DNA of 64,000 nucleotides, from NCBI GenBank assembly GCA_017631435.1, contig JAGBTG010000056.1, forward strand, positions 62,001-126,000. The letters run 5' to 3'. The notes beneath the pieces are model-generated. The model worked only from the letters and a program-made list of their open reading frames with translations. It did not search any database and was not told the origin of the DNA. The position numbers and the translations under genes were made by a program. Position 1 is the first letter of the stretch. The number at the start of each line of letters is the position of its first letter. Positions 1 through 10,103 of the stretch are shown piece after piece. Source of the DNA: Bacteroidales bacterium. Lineage in GTDB: Bacteria > Bacteroidota > Bacteroidia > Bacteroidales > UBA932.

Positions 1-2286
1 TTTAGTGAGCGAATTGAAAAGGATCTGTTCATCAAGCCTGTTGAGGAACTCTGGGGTGAATGCCTTTTTAAGGGCTTTCTCAATGATGGCGCGGCTGTTG
101 GCTGCAGTATCGCGTTTGGTGGCGTTTGAAAAGCCCAATCCTTTGCCAAACTCCTTAAGTTCCTTGGTTCCAATGTTGGAGGTTAGGATGAGTACGGTGT
201 TGCGGAAATCAATGTGACGGCCGTTGCTGTCGGTAAGGCGACCTTCATCAAGAACCTGAAGCAGCAGGTTGAAGATGTCGGGATGGGCCTTCTCAATCTC
301 ATCCAACAGCACTACCGAGTACGGTTTGCGGCGTACCCTTTCGCTGAGCTGGCCTCCTTCGTTGTATCCCACATAGCCAGGAGGGGCTCCAATGAGGCGG
401 CTTACGGCATGTTTTTCCATGTATTCGCTCATGTCTATGCGGATGATGCTGTCGGGAGAATCAAACATGTATTGTGCAAGCACCTTGGCAAGCTGGGTTT
501 TTCCTACTCCGGTGGGGCCCAGGAACAGGAAGGTTCCTATTGGCTTGTTGGGGTCCTTTAGGCCGGCCCTGCTGCGCTGGATGGCGCGGGTTACGGTCTC
601 TACTGCCTGGTCTTGGCCAATGATCTTCTCTTTTAGGGTTGCGGCCATTGATGACAGCCTGTTCCCCTCGCTCTGTGCTATTTTGCTAACCGGAATATTG
701 GTGGACATACTTACAGTCTGGGCAATGTCCTCGGCGGTTACAATGGCAGGGGAGGCTGCCTGTTTCTTTTCCCATTTAAGCCTCTCGGCATCAAGTTCTG
801 AACGCTTCATTTTTTCAATGTCGCGGTAGATTGCGGCCTTTTCAAAGTCAGATTCGGCAACAGCCTCATGCTTCTCTGCAACAATTATTTCAATGGCTTT
901 CTCAAGAGTCTGTATCTTCTTGGAAACCTTAATGTTCTTCAGGTGAACGCGGCTGCCGGCCTCATCCATTATATCTATGGCCTTGTCGGGAAGACAACGG
1001 TCTGTTATGTATCTTTGGCTCAAAGCGATGCAGGCATTCAGCGCATCATCTGTGTATATTACGTTGTGGTGTTTCTGGTATCTCTCCTTAATGTTTTGGA
1101 GAATCCACATGGTTTCATCAAAATTGGTGGCCTCCACTATCACTTTCTGGAAGCGGCGCTCAAGGGCTCCATCCTTCTCAATGAACTGGCGGAACTCGTC
1201 CAAAGTGGTGGCTCCAATGCACTGGATCTCGCCACGTGCCAGGGCTGGTTTGAGCATGTTGGCGGCATCCAGAGAGCCTGCCGCGCCGCCTGCTCCAACA
1301 AGGGTGTGCATCTCGTCAATGAACAGGATTATGTTTGGATTTTTGCTCAGTTCGTTGAGGATTGCCTTCATTCTCTCCTCAAACTGGCCACGATACTTAG
1401 TGCCGGCTACAATTGATCCTATGTCCAAGGAAACCAGTCTTTTGCCAAGCAGTACACGTGAGACGTTCCTGTTGGCTATCCTTATTGCAAGCCCCTCTGC
1501 AATTGCAGATTTTCCAACTCCGGGCTCTCCAATAAGCACAGGGTTGTTCTTCTTTCTCCTTCCAAGAATCTGGGCGAGCCTTTCAATCTCCTTCTCCCTC
1601 CCCACAACAGGATCCAGCTTGTCTTCCATGGCTGCCTTGGTGAGGTCAAAGCCAAAACTGTCAAGCACAGGAGTCTTTCCTGCCTGAGGGGCCTTAGGTG
1701 CCTCAATCTTTGCGGCAACAGGGGATTTTTTCTTTTCATGCCGATAATTTTCCATCACTTCATCGTCGGGATGAGCGGCATCAAGTGGATTTTCTCTTCC
1801 CGACAGCCCATTTTGCTCCAATGTCTGGGATGCCTGGTCTGCTCCGTCTTTATCATCGGGAGCAAGGGTGTCCTTAACTTTGCTGTATGTAATTTCCTGT
1901 TGTTCAAGGTATTTTACGGAGTTGCCGTCCTGTGCCCTGAGGATTGCCAGGAAAAGGTGGCTTGCATCGGGTTTTACGCTGTGCATTGAGCGAGCCTCCA
2001 AAAACATCACCTTCAGCGCGTTCTCGCTAGCCTTTGAAAGTGCGAGGGAACCCTCTTCTTCCATTGGAATGGGATCTTTTGCCCTTACGGCATCCTCAAG
2101 GTGTGCCTTAAGCTGGGCAGTATTCACTCCCAACTGTACAAGAGTCTCTACTACAGCGTTTTCCCTATGCCTGAGCATACCCAAAACAAGATGGTCTGTT
2201 GAAACCGTATAGTTGCCCAGTCTCATAGCCTCTTCTTTGGCGTATGCAAGTATGTCGTTAAGTTCGTTGCTCAATTGTGATTGCAT
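1..2286 (-). CDS. clpC: ClpC-type AAA+ unfoldase, C-terminus cut by window edge
   Basis: Hsp100 ATPase that unfolds proteins in the cytoplasm and, in this family, feeds them to ClpP. The visible 762 codons start at an ATG at 2286 and stay open to base 1, so the stop and probably 60-90 residues are missing. In order: a Clp_N double repeat (about residues 1-145), a polar acidic linker, NBD1 with Walker A GEPGVGKS near residue 252, a short middle domain of the ClpC/ClpA kind with no long ClpB coiled coil, and NBD2 with GPTGVGKT near residue 588 followed by IDMSEYMEK. It is divergent from gyrA, with a 124-bp gap. I favour ClpC over ClpA from the N-domain and short middle domain. Two copies of the TCCCGACAG word lie inside it (449, 1798). 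Confidence 0.93.
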   Translation of the reverse strand, partial: MQSQLSNELNDILAYAKEEAMRLGNYTVSTDHLVLGMLRHRENAVVETLVQLGVNTAQLKAHLEDAVRAKDPIPMEEEGSLALSKASENALKVMFLEARSMHSVKPDASHLFLAILRAQDGNSVKYLEQQEITYSKVKDTLAPDDKDGADQASQTLEQNGLSGRENPLDAAHPDDEVMENYRHEKKKSPVAAKIEAPKAPQAGKTPVLDSFGFDLTKAAMEDKLDPVVGREKEIERLAQILGRRKKNNPVLIGEPGVGKSAIAEGLAIRIANRNVSRVLLGKRLVSLDIGSIVAGTKYRGQFEERMKAILNELSKNPNIILFIDEMHTLVGAGGAAGSLDAANMLKPALARGEIQCIGATTLDEFRQFIEKDGALERRFQKVIVEATNFDETMWILQNIKERYQKHHNVIYTDDALNACIALSQRYITDRCLPDKAIDIMDEAGSRVHLKNIKVSKKIQTLEKAIEIIVAEKHEAVAESDFEKAAIYRDIEKMKRSELDAERLKWEKKQAASPAIVTAEDIAQTVSMSTNIPVSKIAQSEGNRLSSMAATLKEKIIGQDQAVETVTRAIQRSRAGLKDPNKPIGTFLFLGPTGVGKTQLAKVLAQYMFDSPDSIIRIDMSEYMEKHAVSRLIGAPPGYVGYNEGGQLSERVRRKPYSVVLLDEIEKAHPDIFNLLLQVLDEGRLTDSNGRHIDFRNTVLILTSNIGTKELKEFGKGLGFSNATKRDTAANSRAIIEKALKKAFTPEFLNRLDEQILFNSLTK

Positions 2287-2353
2287 CTGTCTAAATTTTC
2301 CGCTAAAATAGGTAATTTTGTTTGCGTTTCTTTACCAAGTCAAAAAAAATGCC

Positions 2354-2361
2354 TAAATTTG
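2354..2361 (+). promoter_or_regulatory. -7 promoter element of gyrA
   Basis: TAAATTTG followed by T matches the Bacteroidota -7 consensus TAnnTTTGY and lies about 50 bases before the gyrA ATG. No convincing -33 TTTG was found at the usual distance, so the call rests on the -7 box alone. Confidence 0.5.
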
Positions 2362-2410
2362 TATGTTTTTACCGTACGTGTGTACGGGTCTGTATAATTA
2401 ACAAAAATTT

Positions 2411-4903
2411 ATGGAAATAGACGAGACACAAGGCAGGATACATCAGATCAACATTGAGGATCAGATGAAGAGTGCGTACATTGATTATTCAATGTCGGTA
2501 ATTGTATCCAGAGCACTTCCGGATGTGAGAGACGGCCTTAAACCGGTTCATAGAAGGGTACTTTACGGAATGAGCGAGTTGGGACTTACATCGGGAGGAC
2601 AATATAAGAAATCTGCCCGTATTGTTGGTGAGGTTTTGGGTAAGTACCATCCACACGGTGACTCCAGTGTGTATGATGCTATGGTGAGGTTGGCCCAGAA
2701 CTGGAGCATGAGGTACATGTTGGTTCAGGGTCAGGGTAACTTCGGTTCCATTGACGGAGATTCAGCGGCGGCAATGCGTTATACCGAGGCACGTTTCAAT
2801 GCCATGGCTGAGGAGGTATTGCTTGATCTTGACAAGAATACAGTTGATTTCAGAAATAACTTTGACGATACCCTACAGGAGCCTGTAGTGCTTCCTGCAA
2901 AAGCTCCGCTTCTTCTTTTGAACGGTGCTTCAGGTATTGCTGTAGGTATGGCTACAAATATGGCTCCGCACAACTTGAATGAGATTTGTGATGCCATCAT
3001 AGCATATATTGATGACAATGATATCACAGTTGACGGACTTCTTGAGCATGTGAAAGGTCCTGATTTCCCAACAGGTGGTATCATACAGGGTTATCAGGGT
3101 ATCAGGGACGCGTTTGAAACCGGACGTGGCCGCATTGTTGTAAGGGCCAAGACCGATATTGAGGTGAATGAGCACGGCCGTGAGACAATTGTTGTAACTG
3201 AGATCCCTTACATGGTTAACAAGAGGGAGCTTATTGAGAAGATTGCTGAGCTTGTTGAGGAGAAGAAGATTGAGGGCATTGCGTATGTGAACGACGAGAG
3301 TGACCGTAATGGTATGCGCATTGTAATCAGACTGAAGATGGGTGCTGTGGCAAATGTGGTTCTTAACACATTGTTCAAGTACACTGCGCTCCAGAGCAGT
3401 TTCTCTGTAAACAACATTGCGCTTGTAGACGGAAGACCAAGACTGCTTAACCTAAAGCAGCTTATCAAATACTATGTACGCCACAGACATGAGGTGGTTG
3501 TACGCAGGGCACAGTTTGAGCTGAACAAGGCAGAGGCAAGGGCTCATATCCTTGAGGGTCTGTTGAAGGCTTTGGATGTTCTTGATGAGGTAATTGCAAT
3601 CATCAGGGCTTCAAAGACCGTAGATGATGCAAAACAGGGATTGGTAGAGAGATTCCAGTTCACTGATGCTCAGGCAGCTGCAATTGTGGAGATGAGATTG
3701 CGCCAGCTTACCGGTCTGGAGAAGGAGAAACTTCAGAACGAGTACAATGAGCTTATGAAACTCATCAACCACCTTAAGGATGTCCTTGCAAGTGTTGCCC
3801 TTCAGATGGGCATTATCAAGGATGAGCTTGAGGGCTTGAAGGCAAAATTCGGCGATGACAGAAGAACAGAGATTGTCCCTTCTGCAGACGAGTTCAATCC
3901 TGAGGATTTTTATCCCGACGAGGATGTTGTAATTACCATTTCTCACTTGGGATACATAAAGAGGACCCCACTTAACGAGTACAGACTCCAGAATAGGGGT
4001 GGTGTAGGTGCAAAAGGCAGCACAACCCGTGAGGAAGATTTCATTGAGCACATTTATGTTGCAAACATGCACAGCACAATGATGTTCTTCACCCAAAAAG
4101 GAAAATGTTTCTGGCTTAAGGTATATGACGTTCCTGAGGGAACCAAGACGTCGAAGGGCCGCGCGATACAGAACGTTATCAACATTGAGCCTGATGACAA
4201 GGTTTGTGCATACTTGAATGTTCCTACCTTGAACGATGAGGAGTATATCAACAACAACTACATTGTCCTTGGAACCAAGAGGGGTACCATAAAGAAGACA
4301 TCACTTGAGGCATATTCAAGACCAAGGGTAAATGGTGTAAATGCAATTACTGTAAGGGAAGGTGATGAACTTATGGAGGCTATCCTTACCAACGGCAACA
4401 ATGAGATCCTGATTGCAGGACGAGACGGCAAGTGTGTAAGGTTCAACGAGCAGGATGCAAGGGCAATTGGCCGAACCAGCGCAGGTGTCCGTGGAATCAG
4501 CATTGAGGACGATGATGAAGTGGTTGGTATGATTTGTGTAGATCCATCTTTGGTGGTTGAGCAGAACAGGACTATCCTTGTGGTAAGTGAGAACGGATTT
4601 GGCAAGAAATCTGAACTTGAGGACTACAGGCTCACAAGCAGGGGAACCAAAGGTGTGAAAACACTTAACATAACTGAAAGGACAGGCAAGCTTGTTGCAT
4701 TGAAATCTGTTACTGAGGACAATGACCTGATGATTATCAACAAGTCGGGTATTACAATCAGGGTTGCAGTATCAGATATCCGTGTTGCCGGAAGGGCTAC
4801 ACAGGGAGTGAAGCTGATAAACCTAAGGGAGGGTGACAGCATAGCTGCAGTATGTGTAGTGAACAAGAGCGAGGACAAACCCGCAGAAATAGTTGAAGAA
4901 TAA
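2411..4903 (+). CDS. gyrA: DNA gyrase subunit A
   Basis: Breakage-reunion subunit of DNA gyrase, which negatively supercoils DNA as an A2B2 complex with GyrB. The 830 residues carry the winged-helix region with the catalytic tyrosine in AAMRYTEAR (Tyr124). The quinolone-determining region [12 protein letters not shown] keeps Ser85 and Asp89, so no classical resistance change is seen. The coiled-coil tower and six C-terminal beta-pinwheel repeats follow. The GyrA-box is [10 protein letters not shown], close to forms usual in Bacteroidales. An acidic tail ([10 protein letters not shown]) ends the protein. ParC is the alternative, but the GyrA-box and length favour GyrA. It is followed after 29 bases by a TPR gene on the same strand. 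Confidence 0.96.
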   Translation: MEIDETQGRIHQINIEDQMKSAYIDYSMSVIVSRALPDVRDGLKPVHRRVLYGMSELGLTSGGQYKKSARIVGEVLGKYHPHGDSSVYDAMVRLAQNWSMRYMLVQGQGNFGSIDGDSAAAMRYTEARFNAMAEEVLLDLDKNTVDFRNNFDDTLQEPVVLPAKAPLLLLNGASGIAVGMATNMAPHNLNEICDAIIAYIDDNDITVDGLLEHVKGPDFPTGGIIQGYQGIRDAFETGRGRIVVRAKTDIEVNEHGRETIVVTEIPYMVNKRELIEKIAELVEEKKIEGIAYVNDESDRNGMRIVIRLKMGAVANVVLNTLFKYTALQSSFSVNNIALVDGRPRLLNLKQLIKYYVRHRHEVVVRRAQFELNKAEARAHILEGLLKALDVLDEVIAIIRASKTVDDAKQGLVERFQFTDAQAAAIVEMRLRQLTGLEKEKLQNEYNELMKLINHLKDVLASVALQMGIIKDELEGLKAKFGDDRRTEIVPSADEFNPEDFYPDEDVVITISHLGYIKRTPLNEYRLQNRGGVGAKGSTTREEDFIEHIYVANMHSTMMFFTQKGKCFWLKVYDVPEGTKTSKGRAIQNVINIEPDDKVCAYLNVPTLNDEEYINNNYIVLGTKRGTIKKTSLEAYSRPRVNGVNAITVREGDELMEAILTNGNNEILIAGRDGKCVRFNEQDARAIGRTSAGVRGISIEDDDEVVGMICVDPSLVVEQNRTILVVSENGFGKKSELEDYRLTSRGTKGVKTLNITERTGKLVALKSVTEDNDLMIINKSGITIRVAVSDIRVAGRATQGVKLINLREGDSIAAVCVVNKSEDKPAEIVEE

Positions 4904-4932
4904 CAAATATTTATATTTTTAATTTTTAAGAG

Positions 4933-6267
4933 ATGAAAAAATTATTGTTTCTAGCAGTTGCCCTAGTAATGGTTGCAACTGGTGCCAATGCCCAGACAAA
5001 GGCTGTTAATGATGCAGTGAAAGCTGTAAACAAAGCTAAAGCTGAGTCAGAGAACCCTAAAAAAGCAGGTGCTTCTGCAACATGGGTCAAATTGGCTAAT
5101 GCTTATATAGCATGTTATGACGCTCCTGCTAACGGACTTTTGGCAGGTTCTCCAAAATTCCAGATTGATATGGTATTGAAAGGTCAGCCAGCTCTTTCTT
5201 CTGAGCAGGTTGAGAAAGGTGGCAAAATGCTTGAGGCTGTTACTTATGTAGACAAAGTACTTTATTTTGACGAGACAGGTGCTCTACAGGCATGGGTTGT
5301 TACCAAAAATGTAATTGAGAACACTTTGCAGCTTGCTTTTGAGGCAGCTTCAAAAGCTGTTGAGCTAGATGCAAAAAATGCACAGGCAAAACCTCTTGGT
5401 GAGATTTTCAGCGGTTTGAAACAGAGACACTTTGATGCTGCAATGTTCCACAATGCACTTGGTAACTACGCTGAGTCTTCAGTTGAGTTTGAGAGCGCTA
5501 TGAATGTTGCTGCCCATCCTTTTGTTGGTGAGGTTGATTCAACTTTGGCTTATTACTCAGGTGTTACTGCTACCATGGCAGGCGACCACAAGAGAGCAAT
5601 CAAGTTCTATGACTATTGCCAGTCTATCAACTTTGAGCAGAAAGGTGAGGTTGCTGCAGCATTGGCAGAGGAGCACAAAGCTCTTGGCGATACTGTAAAA
5701 TGTAAGGAGATCCTTACTGCAGGTTTCGCAAAATTCCCTACTAACCAGTCTATCCTTGTAGCTCTTATCAACGTATACCGTGAGTCTAACGAGGATCCTG
5801 CAAAAGTTCTTGAGGTTTTGAAAGTAGCTCAGAACAACGAGCCAAACAACGCAAGTTTGTTCTATGCTGAGGGTGATGTTTACAAAAACCTTGGCCAGCT
5901 TGAGGATGCAATTGCTGCATTCAAGAAAGCAGGTGAGATTGACGTAAACTACATCTTTGCTCCATATTCAGAAGGTGCTACTTACTATGATCTAGCTATT
6001 AAGATTGACGAGAAAGCTCAGGCTGAGATGGACGATGAGAAATATATGGCTTTGAAAGAGCAGGTTGACCAGGCATTGCTTAACGCTATTGCTCCATTTG
6101 AGAAAGCATTTGAGATTGGTGGCAAAAACCCAGACTTCAAAGACGTTCAGGTTGTATGTGCTGAGTATTTGAAGAACATCTTCTTCCGTTTCCGTGATAA
6201 AGAGGCTTCATTCCAGGAGAAATATGACAAATACAATCAGTTTGCTGCAGATAACAAAGCTAACTAA
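4933..6267 (+). CDS. Exported tetratricopeptide-repeat protein
   Basis: A 444-residue protein with a clear signal peptide ending GANAQ, so it is exported to the periplasm or outer membrane. The rest is alpha-helical with TPR-like units most evident from about residue 160 on (ALGNYAESSVEFESAM, NLGQLEDAIAAFKKAGEI). The N-terminal part is rich in Ala and Lys. Codon use is strongly biased to a narrow codon set, suggesting high expression. TPR proteins mediate protein-protein contacts; no catalytic motif is visible and no partner can be named. It follows gyrA by 29 bases with no terminator between, and a strong terminator follows it. Confidence 0.85.
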   Translation: MKKLLFLAVALVMVATGANAQTKAVNDAVKAVNKAKAESENPKKAGASATWVKLANAYIACYDAPANGLLAGSPKFQIDMVLKGQPALSSEQVEKGGKMLEAVTYVDKVLYFDETGALQAWVVTKNVIENTLQLAFEAASKAVELDAKNAQAKPLGEIFSGLKQRHFDAAMFHNALGNYAESSVEFESAMNVAAHPFVGEVDSTLAYYSGVTATMAGDHKRAIKFYDYCQSINFEQKGEVAAALAEEHKALGDTVKCKEILTAGFAKFPTNQSILVALINVYRESNEDPAKVLEVLKVAQNNEPNNASLFYAEGDVYKNLGQLEDAIAAFKKAGEIDVNYIFAPYSEGATYYDLAIKIDEKAQAEMDDEKYMALKEQVDQALLNAIAPFEKAFEIGGKNPDFKDVQVVCAEYLKNIFFRFRDKEASFQEKYDKYNQFAADNKAN

Positions 6268-6295
6268 TCTGTACTTTACTGAGTTATCCTAATAG

Positions 6296-6324
6296 GGCAG
6301 TCACCATGTGGCTGCCTTTTTTTT
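6296..6324 (+). terminator. Rho-independent terminator after the TPR gene
   Basis: A 9-bp stem (6296-6304 with 6308-6316, one T-G wobble) with a 3-base loop, followed directly by eight T residues. It ends the gyrA/TPR transcription unit. Confidence 0.85.
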
Positions 6325-6427
6325 GTGTGCGGAATGGGGCTTTCCCGGTACAAAGTTGCCCCATTGGCGGAAGATTGGAACAACTTTGGTTTCTTTGTTG
6401 TATATTTGAAAATTATTGTTTTTGAAA

Positions 6428-7195
6428 ATGTCAATAAAGAAGAAAATATCAAAAGGGTTTGTAGTGATTGGAACCATCTTGCTGGTTTCAAGTGTAGTTT
6501 CCATTTATGAGTTCATAAGGATGAGAAACACTGTAGCAAACCTTATTAACGACAATATTTCTGCCATAACCACTTCCCGACAGCTCCTTGAGGTTGCCGA
6601 TGAATATAATTTCAATCTTTTGGAGGGGATGGGTGATGACCATTGGATGCTAAATCTGAAGGATGAGGATGACAACAGGTTCAGTGATCATCTTGCCCAG
6701 GTGCGTGACAAGTTTACAACACCGCAGGAGAGGAGATATGCAGATTCGGTACTGTATGCATATACCAGTTATATATGGATAATGAACGATGCATCAAAAG
6801 TATGGCACGATGACTATTCCGAGAGGAGAAGCTGGTATTTTACAAAACTTCATCCGGTGTACATACAGTTGAGGGGATATCTTCAGAAACTTACCCATAC
6901 GAGTCAGGAGGCGCTGGCAGAAAACTCCCTCACTATGACAGAAAGCTTTTACAGAAGCATCATGCCTGGAGTGGTTACCGTTATGATTGGTATCATCATG
7001 GTGTTCCTGTTCAATTATTTCATCAACTTTTACTTTGTGAATCCTCTTCTGAGAATTTCGGAGGGAATTTCAGACTATATCCTAAGGAAGAAGAGCTACA
7101 ATGTGCTTGTAGAAAATGATGATGAGCTTAAGGTGCTCAACGATAATGTAAAGGAGCTTGTGGAGAGTAACAGGAAACTCAGTAAACGCGTATAG
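6428..7195 (+). CDS. Two-helix membrane protein with HAMP-like region
   Basis: The 255-residue reading from the ATG at 6428 (MSIKKKISK) is preferred over an in-frame TTG four codons earlier. A first transmembrane helix at about residues 9-28 and a second at about 180-203 enclose a mostly helical extracytoplasmic domain resembling four-helix-bundle sensor domains. The cytoplasmic tail (DYILRKKSYNV...DELKVLNDNVKELVESNRKLSKRV) looks like a HAMP segment running into a coiled coil. No kinase or methyl-acceptor domain follows, so it looks like a sensor input without an output domain. It ends 3 bases before trkH and is probably co-transcribed with it, so it may sense envelope conditions for potassium uptake; that role is inference. 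Confidence 0.7.
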   Translation: MSIKKKISKGFVVIGTILLVSSVVSIYEFIRMRNTVANLINDNISAITTSRQLLEVADEYNFNLLEGMGDDHWMLNLKDEDDNRFSDHLAQVRDKFTTPQERRYADSVLYAYTSYIWIMNDASKVWHDDYSERRSWYFTKLHPVYIQLRGYLQKLTHTSQEALAENSLTMTESFYRSIMPGVVTVMIGIIMVFLFNYFINFYFVNPLLRISEGISDYILRKKSYNVLVENDDELKVLNDNVKELVESNRKLSKRV

Positions 7196-7198
7196 GGA

Positions 7199-8644
7199 AT
7201 GAATATCAGTGTAGTTACAAGAAATATTGGCATTGCACTGCTGTTTAACGCTATGTTCATGTTCATAAGCGTTATAGTTTCTGTTGTATATAATTTTGAT
7301 TCTGCATTTTCCCCTTTGCTGCTCAGTGGCGTAATCACTTTTACTACCGGACTCTTTCCGCTTATCTTTGTACGCAAACATGAAGAGATACACATTAAGG
7401 AGGGCTTTACAATCATAGTGCTTTCCTGGATACTTTCGTGCCTGTTCGGTATGTTGCCGTATGTTTTGTGGGGAGGTGAGTTTACCCTTATAAATGCCTG
7501 GTTTGAGAGTGTTTCGGGGTATACTACAACAGGAGGTACAATCCTGCAGGATATTGAGGCGCTGCCAAAGAGCCTGATATTCTGGCGTTCTTCAACTCAT
7601 TTCATTGGCGGTATTGGAGTAGTTGTATTTATGCTCCTTATTCTTCCTATGGTGAGTACATTCAAAATGAGGCTCAGTAAGCTGGAGATGTCTTCCCTTT
7701 CAAAGGAGAACTACAAGTTGAGGACAAAGGAGGCCATAAGGGTTATCTCTACAGTCTTTGTAGGGCTTACAGCCTTGTCTTTTGGCGCATATATGCTTGC
7801 CGGTATGGGGCCGTTTGATGCAATCAACCATGCGTTCAGCGTAGCGGCAACTGGTGGTTTCAGTACAAGAAACGCATCCATAGGGGCTTTTGATTCTTTC
7901 TGGATAGAGTTTGTATCAGTTATATTCATGATAGTTGGAGGTATGCATTTTGGCCTTATCTATGCTACTTTTGCAAAACGTTCAACCAAACTTTTTACCT
8001 CTCCTGTAACCAAGGTATATTTGGGTACTATTGCTGTTGCATCTGTTGTGGTGGCTGTAGACCTTTTTACTTCAAGAGTTGACGGCGGATTTTGGGCAAC
8101 TTTGTGGAACAGTATTTTCAACACTGTTTCGTATATCTCCACTACAGGTTTTGCAACTGTTGATTGCAGTGTATGGCCTCCTCTTTCGGTGCTTATTCTT
8201 ATGTTCCTTTCTGTGCAGTGTGCCTGCTCGGGATCTACGTCGGGAGGATTGAAAACAGACAGGATCATCATTTTCTGGAAGAGTTTCAGGGTGCAGTTGC
8301 AGAAACAGATGCATCCGAGTGCCGTGATTCCGGTGAGGGTGGGTTCTTCAATTGTGGAGAGCCAGTTGGTTTCTGCTGTGCAGCTTTATGTTGTTGTGTA
8401 TTTCCTTTTCCTTTTTGTGGGTGCTGCGGCACTTTGTGCAATGGGAGTTGATTATATGGATGCTTTTTCGGCATCGGTTTCCAATCTGGGCAATGTGGGT
8501 CCCGGTTTCGGTTCTGTAGGTTCTCTGGAGAATTTCTCACAGATTCCTATTCTTGGCAAGTTTGTCCTTTCGGCGCAGATGCTGTTCGGACGTCTTGAAA
8601 TCTATTCATTGCTTATAATGTTCTCAATCTGGAAATGGCGGTAG
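7199..8644 (+). CDS. trkH: TrkH-family potassium transporter, membrane subunit
   Basis: Polytopic inner-membrane potassium-translocating subunit of 481 residues. It has the family's repeated M1-P-M2 units with filter-like strings SGYTTTGGT (about residue 107), AATGGFSTR (about 219) and SYISTTGFATVD (about 314). The last unit reads SNLGNVGPGFGSVG. The usual cytoplasmic NAD-binding TrkA gene is not in this window. The gene starts three bases after the HAMP-like gene and overlaps the following helicase gene by 10 bases, so the three form one transcription unit. Confidence 0.93.
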   Translation: MNISVVTRNIGIALLFNAMFMFISVIVSVVYNFDSAFSPLLLSGVITFTTGLFPLIFVRKHEEIHIKEGFTIIVLSWILSCLFGMLPYVLWGGEFTLINAWFESVSGYTTTGGTILQDIEALPKSLIFWRSSTHFIGGIGVVVFMLLILPMVSTFKMRLSKLEMSSLSKENYKLRTKEAIRVISTVFVGLTALSFGAYMLAGMGPFDAINHAFSVAATGGFSTRNASIGAFDSFWIEFVSVIFMIVGGMHFGLIYATFAKRSTKLFTSPVTKVYLGTIAVASVVVAVDLFTSRVDGGFWATLWNSIFNTVSYISTTGFATVDCSVWPPLSVLILMFLSVQCACSGSTSGGLKTDRIIIFWKSFRVQLQKQMHPSAVIPVRVGSSIVESQLVSAVQLYVVVYFLFLFVGAAALCAMGVDYMDAFSASVSNLGNVGPGFGSVGSLENFSQIPILGKFVLSAQMLFGRLEIYSLLIMFSIWKWR

Positions 8645-10053
8645 AGAAGTATCTTGAGGGGTTGTTTGTGCAGAAGCTGGGGATGGAGCCTACGGCAGGA
8701 CAGATGGAGCTGTTTGAAAAGCTGGGGGAGTTTCTTACGTTGCCGCAGGATGAGTTCCCTATTCTTGTTGTAAGAGGTTATGCGGGTACGGGAAAAACCA
8801 CTGCAATATCTGCTTTCATTAAGGTGCTGAAGGATCTCAAGTATAAATATATTCTTCTTGCACCTACCGGCAGGGCTGCAAAGGTGCTTTCCAATTATTC
8901 CGGTGTGCAGGCCAAGACCATCCACAAGCAGATTTACAGGCAGAAGTCATTGGCCGACAAAGAGGCAAATTTCAGGATTGATTTCAACAAGAGCAGAGAT
9001 ACTGTTTATATTGTGGATGAGGCTTCACTCATTACTATTGGAACAGGAATGGAGAGTACCATTTTCGGTTCCGGAGATCTGTTGGAAGACCTCATTTCAT
9101 ATATAAGACAGAATCCTGGCAACAGGCTTATCCTTATGGGTGATTCAGCCCAGCTCCCTCCAATTGGTATGGATGAGTCTCCGGCTTTGGATTTTGATTA
9201 TATTTCGCAGTATGCACCCTTGCGTGCAGTAACTTTGAGGGATGTGGTGCGTCAAGCCGGTGAGAGCGGTATCCTTTTCAATGCCACCCGTCTGAGGGAG
9301 CAGATAGAGAGAGGTGATACTGATGCTCCGGTGTTCAGATGTGAGGGGTTTGATGATTTCAGGAGGCTGCAGGGAGGAGAATTGATTGAGGAACTGGACG
9401 GGGCAATCTCAAAATATGGGTTGGATGAGGTGGTGGTGTTGTGCCGTTCAAATTTGAGGGCCAACAAGTATAATATGGGTATCCGCCAGACTGTCCTGTT
9501 TATGGAGGAGCAGCTTACCAGAGGTGACAAACTGATGATAGTGAAGAACTGCTACCAGTTTTTGGAGAATGTTCCGGAACTCGATTTTATTGCAAATGGG
9601 GATGTGGCCGAACTGGTAAGGATAGGTGGTTACGAAGAGCGTTACGGACTCAATTTTGCGCAGGCTACATTGCGTTTTCCGGATTATGATGATGTGGAGA
9701 TTGAGGCAAAGGTAATTCTTGATACATTGTCTTCCGTTTCACCCTCTTTGGATAAAGAGCAGCAAAAGGCCCTTTTTGAAGGTGTGTATGCAGATTATGA
9801 AGAGGTTACAGTGCGAAAAAAACGTATGGAGAAGGTGCGTGAAGACAAGTATTACAATGCATTGCAGATAAAATATGCCACAGCCATTACCGGACACAAG
9901 TCTCAGGGAGGGCAGTGGAAGTGCGTGTTTGTAGACAATAATCTTTGGAAGGACGATATTTCCATGGATGATCTGAAGTGGCTCTATACTGCCATTACAC
10001 GTGGAGTGGAAAAGGTGTATCTTGTGAATTTCAAGGACAAATATTTTGAATGA
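8635..10053 (+). CDS. RecD/Pif1-like superfamily 1 DNA helicase
   Basis: A 472-residue ATP-dependent DNA helicase of the AAA_30 plus UvrD_C_2 type. Walker A is GYAGTGKTT at residues 48-56, Walker B is VYIVDEAS, motif III is LILMGDSAQLPP, and the C-terminal 2B/motif V-VI region contains GHKSQGGQW and YTAITRGVEKVYLV. It has neither the RecBCD-specific N-terminus nor a nuclease domain, so it resembles the short RecD-like helicases common in Bacteroidota and is probably involved in replication or repair. The start ATG lies inside the end of trkH (10-base overlap), implying translational coupling. Confidence 0.88.
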   Translation: MAVEKYLEGLFVQKLGMEPTAGQMELFEKLGEFLTLPQDEFPILVVRGYAGTGKTTAISAFIKVLKDLKYKYILLAPTGRAAKVLSNYSGVQAKTIHKQIYRQKSLADKEANFRIDFNKSRDTVYIVDEASLITIGTGMESTIFGSGDLLEDLISYIRQNPGNRLILMGDSAQLPPIGMDESPALDFDYISQYAPLRAVTLRDVVRQAGESGILFNATRLREQIERGDTDAPVFRCEGFDDFRRLQGGELIEELDGAISKYGLDEVVVLCRSNLRANKYNMGIRQTVLFMEEQLTRGDKLMIVKNCYQFLENVPELDFIANGDVAELVRIGGYEERYGLNFAQATLRFPDYDDVEIEAKVILDTLSSVSPSLDKEQQKALFEGVYADYEEVTVRKKRMEKVREDKYYNALQIKYATAITGHKSQGGQWKCVFVDNNLWKDDISMDDLKWLYTAITRGVEKVYLVNFKDKYFE

Positions 10054-10103
10054 TTCCCAAAAGTGGGTAACTTTATTTTTTAATTCCGAAAATTTTGAAT
10101 GAT

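Noticed and set aside
10065-10080. CCCAAAAGTGGG as terminator after the helicase gene
   Set aside because: Only four base pairs; too weak to call although T residues follow.
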